Below, in pieces: positions 9,018 through 16,191 of a stretch of DNA of 64,000 nt; the stretch's first letter is position 1, and each line of letters starts with the position of its first letter. Source of the DNA: CAZRCZ01 sp964598765 (GTDB lineage: Bacteria; Sumerlaeota; Sumerlaeia; MVZB01; JAJFLK01); assembly GCA_964598765.1 (NCBI GenBank), contig CAZRCZ010000002.1:248001-312000 (forward strand), written 5' to 3'. The notes below the pieces were generated by a model. The model was given only the letters and a program-made list of their open reading frames with translations, made no database searches and had not been told where the DNA came from. The translations under genes were made by a program, and so were the position numbers.

Positions 9018-10493
9018 CTAAATCGAAGGCGCCCCATCTTTGTCTTCCACAATCGGAACGGCAAAAACGTCGCGAAGCAGATACGTCGCCGCCGGAACGC
9101 CGAGCATCATTCCCCACACCCCGCCGACCTGATGTCCGACGAAGAGGATGAACACGACGGCGACGGGGTTGATTCTGAACTCGCGCCCGAAGATGTAAGG
9201 TCCGATCACGTAGCCGATCATCCCGTGAATGATCAAAATCGAACCCATCATCCAGAGGGCGCTGTTCAATCCTTTTTCGTTCAGAGTCACCAAACCGATC
9301 GCGGCGAATTGCGGTATGGCTCCGACGACCGGAATCAAACTTGTCACGAACGTTAAAAGCGCAAGCAGGGCGACGGACGAAACGCGGAGCGCGAACAACG
9401 GGATCAGCATGAGGAGCGTCGTGACAAAGGCGATGAATGCCATGGCCTGAAATCCCTTGCCGATGGAAAGCGCGAACTTGACGACGGGCTGAGCGGCCTC
9501 TTCGAAAAAGTCGCGCAATCTTGACTTCGATAGGCTCTCAACCTCGCGCGTCAAACGCGCATAATCGTAGGAAATCAGGAAGCTGAACAGGATGGCCAGC
9601 AACGACGTCATGAAGAATCCGACCGCGTAGAGAGTAAACTGCGGTATGTTGGTCTGGAGATAAACACGCGCCTCGTCAATCATGGCCTCCAATTCGTCCT
9701 CCGCCGCTTGGCTCTTGACGATGAATTTCGGATAGGCCGCCTCCAGCAAAAGTCGGTTCAGCTTTTGCACTTCCTGCTCGGCCAGCGCCTGTCGGTTGCG
9801 CGCCAACAGCGCTTTGATCTTCGGACTCTCCGTCACCGCGATCTCGCCGAAATCCCACGACCGGTAAAAATCGCGGTTGGCGAGAACCTTCTCGTTCAGC
9901 TCCTTGAGAATCTCGTTCTCCAATTCGGGATTGGAAGAGTAATCCAGCGGCGTCGCCGATTTCTTTGCCGCGTCCTGAACCGATTGGCGCGTCTCCGGAG
10001 CAAGATGGTCCATGACTCGTCGTCCGGGAGACGGGGACGGGAGCTTGGCATCCTCGACCAATTGAACGTAGAATCGAGGCCAATCTATGTCTCCCTGATG
10101 GAAAAGCGACGGCTCGGCGTGGAATCCGATCATCCCGGCGGCGTTCGGATATTTGGAGACCAGATCGTCGCGGACCTGATGGAGCTTTTTCTGAATTTCC
10201 GGAAGCTTGGCTTGCAACCCGGCCACCTGATTGAACACGCTTGGAATGATCATCACGTAAAGCCCGATGTAGGCGACGAAAATGAAGGAATAAACCATGA
10301 CAATCGCCAATGTTCGGCTAAGGCGGAGCTTGCGCATGAGAAAATTCGACGCCGGAAGCGCGAAAAATCCGATGATGTAGGTCAGGAAGATCAGGGTGAA
10401 AAATTTGCGCAAAAGAAAGATCAGCGCGAATAGGATGATCCAAATGATCGCCTTGCGGTTGATCTGGTAGAAGCGGTCCAGACTGAAGTCCAT
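9018..10493 (-). CDS. AI-2E family transporter (PerM/YdiK-like) with enlarged soluble segment
   Basis: 491 residues, longer than the roughly 350 usual for the family. Three N-terminal hydrophobic segments (residues about 15-90) are followed by a charged soluble stretch (about 95-285), then the C-terminal membrane block including LTFVTSLIPVVGAIPQFAAIGL, the family's conserved P-x-x-G-x-x-P loop, and the VGHQVGGVWGMMLGVPAA end motif. Members export AI-2 or other small molecules, or act as Na+/Li+(H+) antiporters; the function here is not determinable. The roughly 190-residue soluble insert is the notable feature. Confidence 0.85.
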   Translation of the reverse strand: MDFSLDRFYQINRKAIIWIILFALIFLLRKFFTLIFLTYIIGFFALPASNFLMRKLRLSRTLAIVMVYSFIFVAYIGLYVMIIPSVFNQVAGLQAKLPEIQKKLHQVRDDLVSKYPNAAGMIGFHAEPSLFHQGDIDWPRFYVQLVEDAKLPSPSPGRRVMDHLAPETRQSVQDAAKKSATPLDYSSNPELENEILKELNEKVLANRDFYRSWDFGEIAVTESPKIKALLARNRQALAEQEVQKLNRLLLEAAYPKFIVKSQAAEDELEAMIDEARVYLQTNIPQFTLYAVGFFMTSLLAILFSFLISYDYARLTREVESLSKSRLRDFFEEAAQPVVKFALSIGKGFQAMAFIAFVTTLLMLIPLFALRVSSVALLALLTFVTSLIPVVGAIPQFAAIGLVTLNEKGLNSALWMMGSILIIHGMIGYVIGPYIFGREFRINPVAVVFILFVGHQVGGVWGMMLGVPAATYLLRDVFAVPIVEDKDGAPSI

Positions 10494-10610
10494 GCCGTTG
10501 AGGGTAGCAAATAAAAGCGTGGCGTCAATCCTTGTGATGTCTCCGGGGTTGAAACCGTCCCCTTCCCGATGGATAATCCCCTTGGAGCCAAGAGGATTGG
10601 GAGTCGCAAC

Positions 10611-11564
10611 ATGATTACCACCAAGCTAAAAACATTGTTCGGTCCGGCGGGACCCAAAAGGCCAAAAAAATGGGAAATCCGCCAAGAGGACTTCCCGTGG
10701 TTCGATCAACCCGACGCTTTGGATCTCTTGGAATCTCGCCGCCGCCGAGGCGACATCAACGATCAACAACACGAATGGCTCCGCAAATGGGTCGTGGACG
10801 GCTATTTCGTCGCGCAGAATTTGATCGAGCCGGAATTGGTGAACGGCATGTTGCAAGACCTCGACGCCGTCTGGTCCGCTCAAACTCCCATCGAGGGTCT
10901 GCGCATCGAGGACGTGAAACTCAAACCCGACGACCCGATCGGCTTTCCCCATTCCAAGCTGGTGACGCTCGACTTGCCGACGCGGGAGCGGCTGAAATCC
11001 GCCGGCAAATGGCGCATCCTGAACTTCTGGCAATACTCGAAGAATACCAAGGCCATCAAGGACAACCCGAAGATCATCGAATTGGCGTCGCTGATTTTGG
11101 ATCGTCCCGCCCTGCCGCATTACACGATCAATTTCACCTTCGGGAGCCGCCAGAAATTGCATCAAGACATGGCGGTCTTTCACATTTTGCCGCTAAACTT
11201 TCTGGTCGGAGTCTGGCTGGCGTGCGAGGACATTTCCGCCGAAAGCGGGCCGCTGGTTTTTTATCCCGGCTCGCATAAGGAGCCGATGTTTCCGGCGTTT
11301 GACAATTATCCACAGACCAACCTGAAAACCTGCGACGCCGATGCCACGGCCGGTTACGAAGCCTACTTGGATCGGCTTAGCAAGAAATACGAGCGGAAGA
11401 CGTTTCTCGCCAAGAAAGGGGAGATTCTTTTCTGGCACGGGATGCTTTTCCATGGTGGGGATAACGTCGTCAATCCCGCGCTTACGCGCAAATCCTACGT
11501 TTGCCACTACATCCCGGACGGCATGAACCGCGAAACGGACATGGTCGGTCCGTTTAATTGGTAG
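10611..11564 (+). CDS. Phytanoyl-CoA dioxygenase family (PhyH) protein
   Basis: 317 residues from the ATG at 10611 (GGGAG 7 bases upstream); an earlier in-frame ATG at 10569 overlaps the divergent permease's promoter and adds atypical residues. The jelly-roll Fe(II)/2-oxoglutarate oxygenase motif appears as K-L-H-Q-D-M (HxD), with a distal His in LFWHGMLFHGGDNVV and an Arg in ALTRKSYVCHYIP binding 2-oxoglutarate. Bacterial PhyH proteins hydroxylate varied small molecules; the substrate is not evident. The gene is divergent from the AI-2E permease. Confidence 0.85.
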   Translation: MITTKLKTLFGPAGPKRPKKWEIRQEDFPWFDQPDALDLLESRRRRGDINDQQHEWLRKWVVDGYFVAQNLIEPELVNGMLQDLDAVWSAQTPIEGLRIEDVKLKPDDPIGFPHSKLVTLDLPTRERLKSAGKWRILNFWQYSKNTKAIKDNPKIIELASLILDRPALPHYTINFTFGSRQKLHQDMAVFHILPLNFLVGVWLACEDISAESGPLVFYPGSHKEPMFPAFDNYPQTNLKTCDADATAGYEAYLDRLSKKYERKTFLAKKGEILFWHGMLFHGGDNVVNPALTRKSYVCHYIPDGMNRETDMVGPFNW

Positions 11565-11778
11565 AACATCCGATCAAGGAGCCGCCGATGGACGAGGTTG
11601 GACGCCGAGAGGTCCCTCTTGGCTTCGGGGCTTAACGTATCGGCGTGAATCGGGGTTCATCGGCGGTTTTTGGAAATCAACATTCTCAAGAAAACGCTCA
11701 AGACTTGCCGCCATTGTCACGTTAAGGAAGGAGAAACGTTCCGCGCGGGAGAGGCGGGGAGAGGAGTAGTCGAACGTC

Positions 11779-12348
11779 ATGGAAGCCATCAACGTCGAAC
11801 TGATTCGCGGCGACGGCGCGAAGATTCCGGGCCGAATCGCTTTGGGCAGGGTGACGCCCGATCTGGCGGAAAGGGTCCAGATCACCCTCCAATGCGGCGA
11901 GATGGTCATCACCCGGAGCGGCGACGACTATTTCGGCGCCCTCGAAGATCTGCGCCACGAACTCGAGTCCCAAAATCTCCTGCTCAATTGCTACGGGGCC
12001 AGCCGGAATGTTTCCCCTTCCCGCGCCTCCAGCGAAATCAGTTACGGCTATTACGCTTACCGGCTGACGCTGGGTCGCCCGTCCACGCACAAGGACGTGG
12101 TCACCGTCTTCTCCTCCGGTCCGGACGTGATTCCGGCGACGGTAAGGGAGCAAAGGGAGTTTCACCGCGAATGGCTTGAAAGTCTCGGTTGGAAATTCGG
12201 TTGCAATGGGGAGATTCTCAGCCGGAAAATTTCCTATAATCCCTACAATCCGCCTCTGCTGGTTCTCGGCTGGCTGGCGATCTCCGATTTCGTCCGGGAA
12301 CTCCGGACCCGCTACGAGGCGCGCAGAAGCGCGCATCCAACGCGCTGA
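11779..12348 (+). CDS. Conserved-looking protein of unknown function
   Basis: 189 residues. The start at 11779 follows GGGGAGAGGAG. No recognised domain. The N-terminal half is beta-rich with I-Q-C/L-Q-C-G-E-M-V-I-T-R-S-G-D-D-Y-F; the rest is mixed alpha/beta without a signal peptide or membrane segment. It lies between the PhyH gene and thiS and reads like a single-domain cytosolic protein. The 210 bases before it hold nothing I can identify. Confidence 0.6.
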   Translation: MEAINVELIRGDGAKIPGRIALGRVTPDLAERVQITLQCGEMVITRSGDDYFGALEDLRHELESQNLLLNCYGASRNVSPSRASSEISYGYYAYRLTLGRPSTHKDVVTVFSSGPDVIPATVREQREFHREWLESLGWKFGCNGEILSRKISYNPYNPPLLVLGWLAISDFVRELRTRYEARRSAHPTR

Positions 12349-12408
12349 TCCGCGCTTGCGCCCCTCGCCCGGCTTCCATAAGATTGAAACCGATTGATCG
12401 GGAAACGA

Positions 12409-12432
12409 CCGCCCGGAACGGGCGATTTCTTT
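12409..12432 (+). terminator. Hairpin followed by T-rich tract
   Basis: Perfect 6-bp stem CGCCCG/CGGGCG with loop GAA (12410-12424), then ATTTCTTT. It lies between the unknown gene ending at 12348 and thiS at 12457, fitting a weak intrinsic terminator; it is only about 25 bases ahead of thiS. Confidence 0.4.
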
Positions 12433-12456
12433 CACCGTTCGGGAATACGCGGCGCC

Positions 12457-12657
12457 ATGGAAATCACGCTCAACGGCGAACCTTTCATTCACGACGCTTC
12501 TTGCACCGTCGCCGGTCTGCTCGAACTCAAGCGGATCACCTCCCGCCGCGTGGCGGTGATGCTCAACGACGCCGTCGTCAAGAAAGAATTATTCGCGCAA
12601 ACTCTGATCCACGAAGGGGATCGGGTCGAGATTATTCAAATGGTCGGGGGAGGGTGA
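12457..12657 (+). CDS. thiS: Sulfur-carrier protein ThiS
   Basis: 66 residues from the ATG at 12457. MEITLNGEP begins the ubiquitin-like beta-grasp fold; V-A-V-M-L-N-D-A-V-V-K-K and GDRVEIIQMVGGG match ThiS, including the C-terminal Gly-Gly that is adenylated and carries the thiocarboxylate for thiazole formation. The frame extends upstream to 12394, but the extra 21 residues are unlike the family. No thiG, thiF or thiE is adjacent, so the pathway partners must be elsewhere. No TPP riboswitch core (CTGAGA) was seen upstream. Confidence 0.85.
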   Translation: MEITLNGEPFIHDASCTVAGLLELKRITSRRVAVMLNDAVVKKELFAQTLIHEGDRVEIIQMVGGG

Positions 12658-12664
12658 AATTCCG

Positions 12665-13471
12665 CTACCGCGTCAACAATCCGGCGTCAATGACGAATTG
12701 CGAGCCGGTGATGAACCGCGCCTTGTCCGACGCCAAATATACCACCGCTTGGGCGACGTCCTCCGGCTCGATCCACGGCACGGGAAGAAGATTGCCCGCC
12801 GAGCGTTCGGCGATCTGGCGCGGCGTCATCCCCTCCAATTCGGCAAGGCCGTCGTTCATCGGCGAATTCACGCCGGTCGGATGGATCGAGACAACGCGGA
12901 CGTTGTGCGGCGCAAGCTCAATCGCCCACGATTTGGTCAGGCCGGTCATTCCCCATTTGGACGCGGCGTAGTGGCTCAAGCGTCCCATGCCGCGCAATCC
13001 GCCGACCGACGAGTTGTTGATGATGACCCCCGATTTTTGCCCGATCATGAACGGAATCACGCGCCGCGCCACGAGCCACGCCCCTTTGAGGTTGATGTCC
13101 AGCATGGCGTCCCATGCCTCCTCGGTCAACTCGTGCGCGAGGCCGTAGGCGCAAATGCCGGCGTTGTTGAAAAGAACGTCAATTCGTCCAAATGTTTCGG
13201 CGGTCCTCCGCACGGCTTGGGTCACCTTGGCGTCGTCGCGGACGTCGCCGGGAAAAGTCAGACACCTGACGCCGAATTTCTCGCACTCCGCCGCGAGCGA
13301 TTTCAACTCGTCCTCCGAGCCGAGTTTGTAGCCGGGATAAGTCATCGGATGCGCCAGATCGAACGCCGCGATGTAAACCCCTTCGCGCGCCAAGGCCAGC
13401 GCCGCCGCGCGTCCTTGTCCCCGCGCGGCTCCGGTGATGAAGACGACCTTGTTCTTGAGGTCCGCGCTCAC
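12665..13471 (-). CDS. Short-chain dehydrogenase, mycofactocin-coupled type
   Basis: 268 residues, GTG start at 13471 with AAGGAG six bases upstream. F-I-T-G-A-A-R-G-Q-G-R is the cofactor motif; the GQGR version plus the extra loop between strands 2 and 3 (residues about 38-62, YPGYKLGSEDELKSLA) is characteristic of mycofactocin-coupled SDRs, whose NAD stays bound and is recycled by mycofactocin. Catalytic N-N-S-S and Y-A-A-S-K are present. No mycofactocin genes occur in the window. The start lies 2 bases after the upstream AhpD-like stop, so the two form an operon. Substrate unknown. Confidence 0.82.
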   Translation of the reverse strand: MSADLKNKVVFITGAARGQGRAAALALAREGVYIAAFDLAHPMTYPGYKLGSEDELKSLAAECEKFGVRCLTFPGDVRDDAKVTQAVRRTAETFGRIDVLFNNAGICAYGLAHELTEEAWDAMLDINLKGAWLVARRVIPFMIGQKSGVIINNSSVGGLRGMGRLSHYAASKWGMTGLTKSWAIELAPHNVRVVSIHPTGVNSPMNDGLAELEGMTPRQIAERSAGNLLPVPWIEPEDVAQAVVYLASDKARFITGSQFVIDAGLLTR

Positions 13472-13472
13472 G

Positions 13473-14006
13473 CTACTCCTTCCCCTTCTTCCGGTAGGAG
13501 GTCAGATACTCGTCCAAATCCACCTTGAGGGCGTTGTTGACGATGTTCGTGGCGATCATCAGCGCGCCAAAGGCCGTCAGCGCGACGATCTGCCGGTCGT
13601 CGAAATAAGCCTTGAGCCGCGCGAAAAGTTTTTCCGGGATGCCATTGGGATTACGCGCCAAGAAATGACCATAATCTACGACCACCTGATCGCGCTCGTC
13701 CAAGCGGAGTCGGTCCGGGTCCTCTCCTTCCTCGACCAAAATCCGGCGGAAGAAGGTCGAACAAATGAGGCAATCGGCGTCGGTGGAAATCGCATGGGAA
13801 AAGAGAGTTCCCAATCGCCCGCCGAGGAACGGCTCAACCTCGTCGCGCAGGGCATACCATTCCATCAACGCGCGGAAGGCGACGGGCGAGTGCGCCAGCG
13901 TCTTTTTCATGTTCGTAATTCTTCCATGCTGGGCGATTTGCTTTTCGTATTCGGCCCGCATGGCGGGTTGGGCTTCGGCAAATTCCAAGGGACGGATGCG
14001 CGCCAT
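13473..14006 (-). CDS. AhpD/carboxymuconolactone-decarboxylase-like protein
   Basis: 177 residues, all helical. D-A-D-C-L-I-C-S-T-F-F gives the CxxC pair (residues about 77-80) of AhpD-like peroxidase/CMD proteins, although the usual following His is replaced by Thr. Probably a small thiol-disulfide or decarboxylase-like enzyme. It is the first gene of the two-gene operon with the SDR, a pairing that suggests a shared substrate path rather than peroxide defence. No signal peptide. Confidence 0.72.
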   Translation of the reverse strand: MARIRPLEFAEAQPAMRAEYEKQIAQHGRITNMKKTLAHSPVAFRALMEWYALRDEVEPFLGGRLGTLFSHAISTDADCLICSTFFRRILVEEGEDPDRLRLDERDQVVVDYGHFLARNPNGIPEKLFARLKAYFDDRQIVALTAFGALMIATNIVNNALKVDLDEYLTSYRKKGKE

Positions 14007-14492
14007 GAGCGTGATTTCTCCTGATCGTTGCTAAGGTTCGAACGGGGTCATCATAGGGACAAACGGGAATTTCCGCAACATTCGCAAACCCCAAACCTCG
14101 CTTGGGTCTTCGAATCTGAGCCGCCAAGCCGCCAAGAACGCCAAGCCCGTTCAGTAGAATTTTCGAGTGTTCAAAAAGTTTTGATGTGTTTTCTTGACGT
14201 CCTTCGCGTCTTGGCGGACTATCGTCAGCTGGTTAAGCCGCTGGATTGCACAAGCGATCCGCAGTGGCAAAATTTATTCACCTAGACCAGATTGCGCCCA
14301 CGTTTTTGGCGTGCTTTGTCGCAACCTCGTTTGCGAAAAAGATCGCCGTTCCTAATTCTTATCCCTAGCAAATTCCGTATTTTCAACGGATCGGCTTCGG
14401 CGTCGAGCAATGGCACGGATTTGGCATCATGCCGGATCAAGAACTGATTCGCTCCATTGGACATGGAGTAGGAACGGAATGACACGCCCAAG
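14007..14492. other. Intergenic region with a palindromic repeat
   Basis: This 486-base stretch separates the AhpD-like gene from the Fis-like gene. It holds the promoter side of the minus-strand operon and the repeat copy at 14119-14218. From 14219 to 14492 I see no gene, RNA or clear signal. Confidence 0.6.
14119..14218. repeat. Long-arm palindromic repeat, copy B (CCGCCAAG type)
   Basis: Left arm 14119-14145 has the core CCGCCAAGCCGCCAAG; right arm 14191-14218 has CTTCGCGTCTTGGCGG. The arms are complementary with mismatches. Same layout as the other long-arm repeats. Confidence 0.7.
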
Positions 14493-14807
14493 ATGCGGCT
14501 CCATTCGCAACCCACTTCTTCCCTTTCCGACGCCCCGGCGACGGACGCCAAGCGTCGCGCCCAAGAGGCGTTGGATGGCGGAGTCTGGGCCGCGCTGGAC
14601 CTTTGCCGCCAAAGCCGCTTGGCGGGAGAAAAATACAATCCCTTCACCGCCTTCGAGCAACGGATCATCCTGCTGGCGCTCCGGGGGACGAGGGGAAATC
14701 AACTCCGCGCCGCGCAACTGCTCGGCATCAGCCGCTCGACTCTCCGCAAGCGGATGAAAAAGCATCGGATTCAGATCAACACGAAAATCATCGAGCGGGG
14801 CGGGTGA
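14493..14807 (+). CDS. Small Fis-type helix-turn-helix protein
   Basis: 104 residues. The C-terminal 40 residues (ALRGTRGNQLRAAQLLGISR then S-T-L-R-K-R-M) are the Fis-family HTH found at the C-terminus of NtrC-type activators, here without the AAA+ or receiver domain. The preceding part is short and charged. It may be a stand-alone nucleoid-type DNA-binding protein or a small regulator. Immediately downstream lies a long-arm palindromic repeat (14815-14913). Confidence 0.75.
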   Translation: MRLHSQPTSSLSDAPATDAKRRAQEALDGGVWAALDLCRQSRLAGEKYNPFTAFEQRIILLALRGTRGNQLRAAQLLGISRSTLRKRMKKHRIQINTKIIERGG

Positions 14808-14814
14808 GGCTCGA

Positions 14815-14913
14815 TTTACCACCAAGACACCAAGATACAAAGCCCCACAAAGAACAAGCGGACTAGGAAAACTGCTTCCTTGTGCTTCTTTGTGCCTTGG
14901 TGTCTTTGTGTTT
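14815..14913. repeat. Long-arm palindromic repeat, copy C
   Basis: Left arm has ACCACCAAGACACCAAGA, right arm CCTTGGTGTCTTTGTG. It sits between the Fis-like gene's stop (14807) and the stop of the convergent secreted-protein gene (14933), filling the space completely, where it could act as a bidirectional terminator. Confidence 0.75.
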
Positions 14914-14932
14914 GGTCTTTTCTTCGGATTTC

Positions 14933-16129
14933 CTACCACCTTGCACTGATGCCGCGAAGGTCAACCTCGACATACGGAGTTTGTGGAAGGTCCGGAATTT
15001 TGGGAACGCTGACGGTTCCGATTCCGCCGAATTTGCCTAGCTTCTTCTGAACGCCCTCCAGTTGATCGGCGAGAAGTTTGGCGTCCTGCTCGTCAAGTTT
15101 GCCGTCCTGATTAAGATCGTCCATGATTCCGTCGCCGTTGGCGTCCCAGATCACGGCGGCGGCGTCGCCGTATTGATAGCGCGTGAACTCGGAGAGGCCG
15201 GCTCCCTTGGAGCGCAACTGCGCCAGTTGATTGGGAGAGAGGAAACCGAAGAGAACGACGAGCGCGTGGCCCGTTTTCGGTTTGCCGAGCGACGTTTGGA
15301 GCGCTTGCTCCGCGGCGTCGAGAAAATCGAGAAGCCGGCGATCCAGCGCGAGGCAGTGCGGTTTCCCTTTTTCGGAGACCGGGCTGAAATCCCCCAGCTT
15401 GAAAAATTTGGAAACGGGCAGATTCTCCGACTCCGGCGAGACGAGGATGAACGACTTCGGCGGATGATAGAGGTCCTGATGCTCGGCGACCGTGTAAGGA
15501 GCGTTGCGTCCGGCTTCGTTGGGATAGACGCCGATCGGATAACCCGCGATCGCGCCGTTGCCGTTCCGGTCGAAGGGAGCCTTGACCAGCAGGGTCATCT
15601 CAAATTCCTCCTTGCGCGGTTCGTCCAGCGGACCCTTGTCGTTGGCGAGGGAAGTCGTGACCGCGTAGGTGAATTCGGCGTTGCCCGGTTTCGTCGGAAC
15701 GCGCAGACGATAGTCGCCCGACGCGGAGCGGCTCAACGTCCCGCCCGGAAGCGACCATTCGACTTTTTCCGTTCGGCTGAACGCGCCACCGTCGGCGGAT
15801 TCGGGCGTCCAGCCGGAGGATGACGGTGTTGCCGCGATGCCTGCGGGAGATCGGAACGAAAATTCCAGCGTCTCGCCCGGCTCGACCGGCAAGGCAAGAC
15901 CCGATTCGATGACGCCATAAGCCTTGGTAATGATGGTTCCGGTTTGGCGGCTTTGCGGGAGAACATCGAGCGAAACGCTCGGTTCATCGGCGAAGGAGGG
16001 GATTAAACACGAAGACACGAAGGAGGCACAAAGAACACAAAGAAGGAAAAGAAAAAGGAAAATTCTCTTCTTCGTGATCTTCGTGCCTCCTTCGAGTCTT
16101 CGTGTTTGATTCTTTCTTCCAAGCATCAA
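14933..16129 (-). CDS. Secreted or lipoprotein of unknown function with Ca-binding-like motif
   Basis: Up to 398 residues from the ATG at 16129. Residues about 16-47 (I-T-K-K-R-I-F-L-F-L-F-L-L-C-V-L-C-A-S-F) form a signal-like hydrophobic segment, but that DNA is a palindromic repeat (16003-16110); F-V-S-S-C could even act as a lipobox. Downstream is a beta-rich protein (DUF11/Ig-like feel) with D-R-N-G-N-G (near 190) and a double EF-hand-like DANGDGIMDDLNQDGKLDEQ at about 330-350, reminiscent of dockerin calcium loops. No recognised family. The downstream half is protein-like throughout, so the gene is real; whether the first 45 residues are used is uncertain, though no other good start was seen. 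Confidence 0.65.
   Translation of the reverse strand: MMLGRKNQTRRLEGGTKITKKRIFLFLFLLCVLCASFVSSCLIPSFADEPSVSLDVLPQSRQTGTIITKAYGVIESGLALPVEPGETLEFSFRSPAGIAATPSSSGWTPESADGGAFSRTEKVEWSLPGGTLSRSASGDYRLRVPTKPGNAEFTYAVTTSLANDKGPLDEPRKEEFEMTLLVKAPFDRNGNGAIAGYPIGVYPNEAGRNAPYTVAEHQDLYHPPKSFILVSPESENLPVSKFFKLGDFSPVSEKGKPHCLALDRRLLDFLDAAEQALQTSLGKPKTGHALVVLFGFLSPNQLAQLRSKGAGLSEFTRYQYGDAAAVIWDANGDGIMDDLNQDGKLDEQDAKLLADQLEGVQKKLGKFGGIGTVSVPKIPDLPQTPYVEVDLRGISARW
16003..16110. repeat. Long-arm palindromic repeat, copy D (overlaps a signal-peptide region)
   Basis: Left arm 16003-16042 has ACACGAAGACACGAAGGAGG; right arm 16069-16109 has CCTTCGAGTCTTCGTGT. On the minus strand it translates into the hydrophobic start of the gene at 14933-16129. 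Confidence 0.75.
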
Positions 16130-16191
16130 CGCAACTTTAGATTAAATCGCGCGATTATGGTAGAGAAGAACGCCTCGAAACAGAAACGTCC

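Noticed and set aside
12361..12456. Possible TPP riboswitch before thiS
   Set aside because: No CTGAGA core or expected stems; only a small GC hairpin with T-rich tail.
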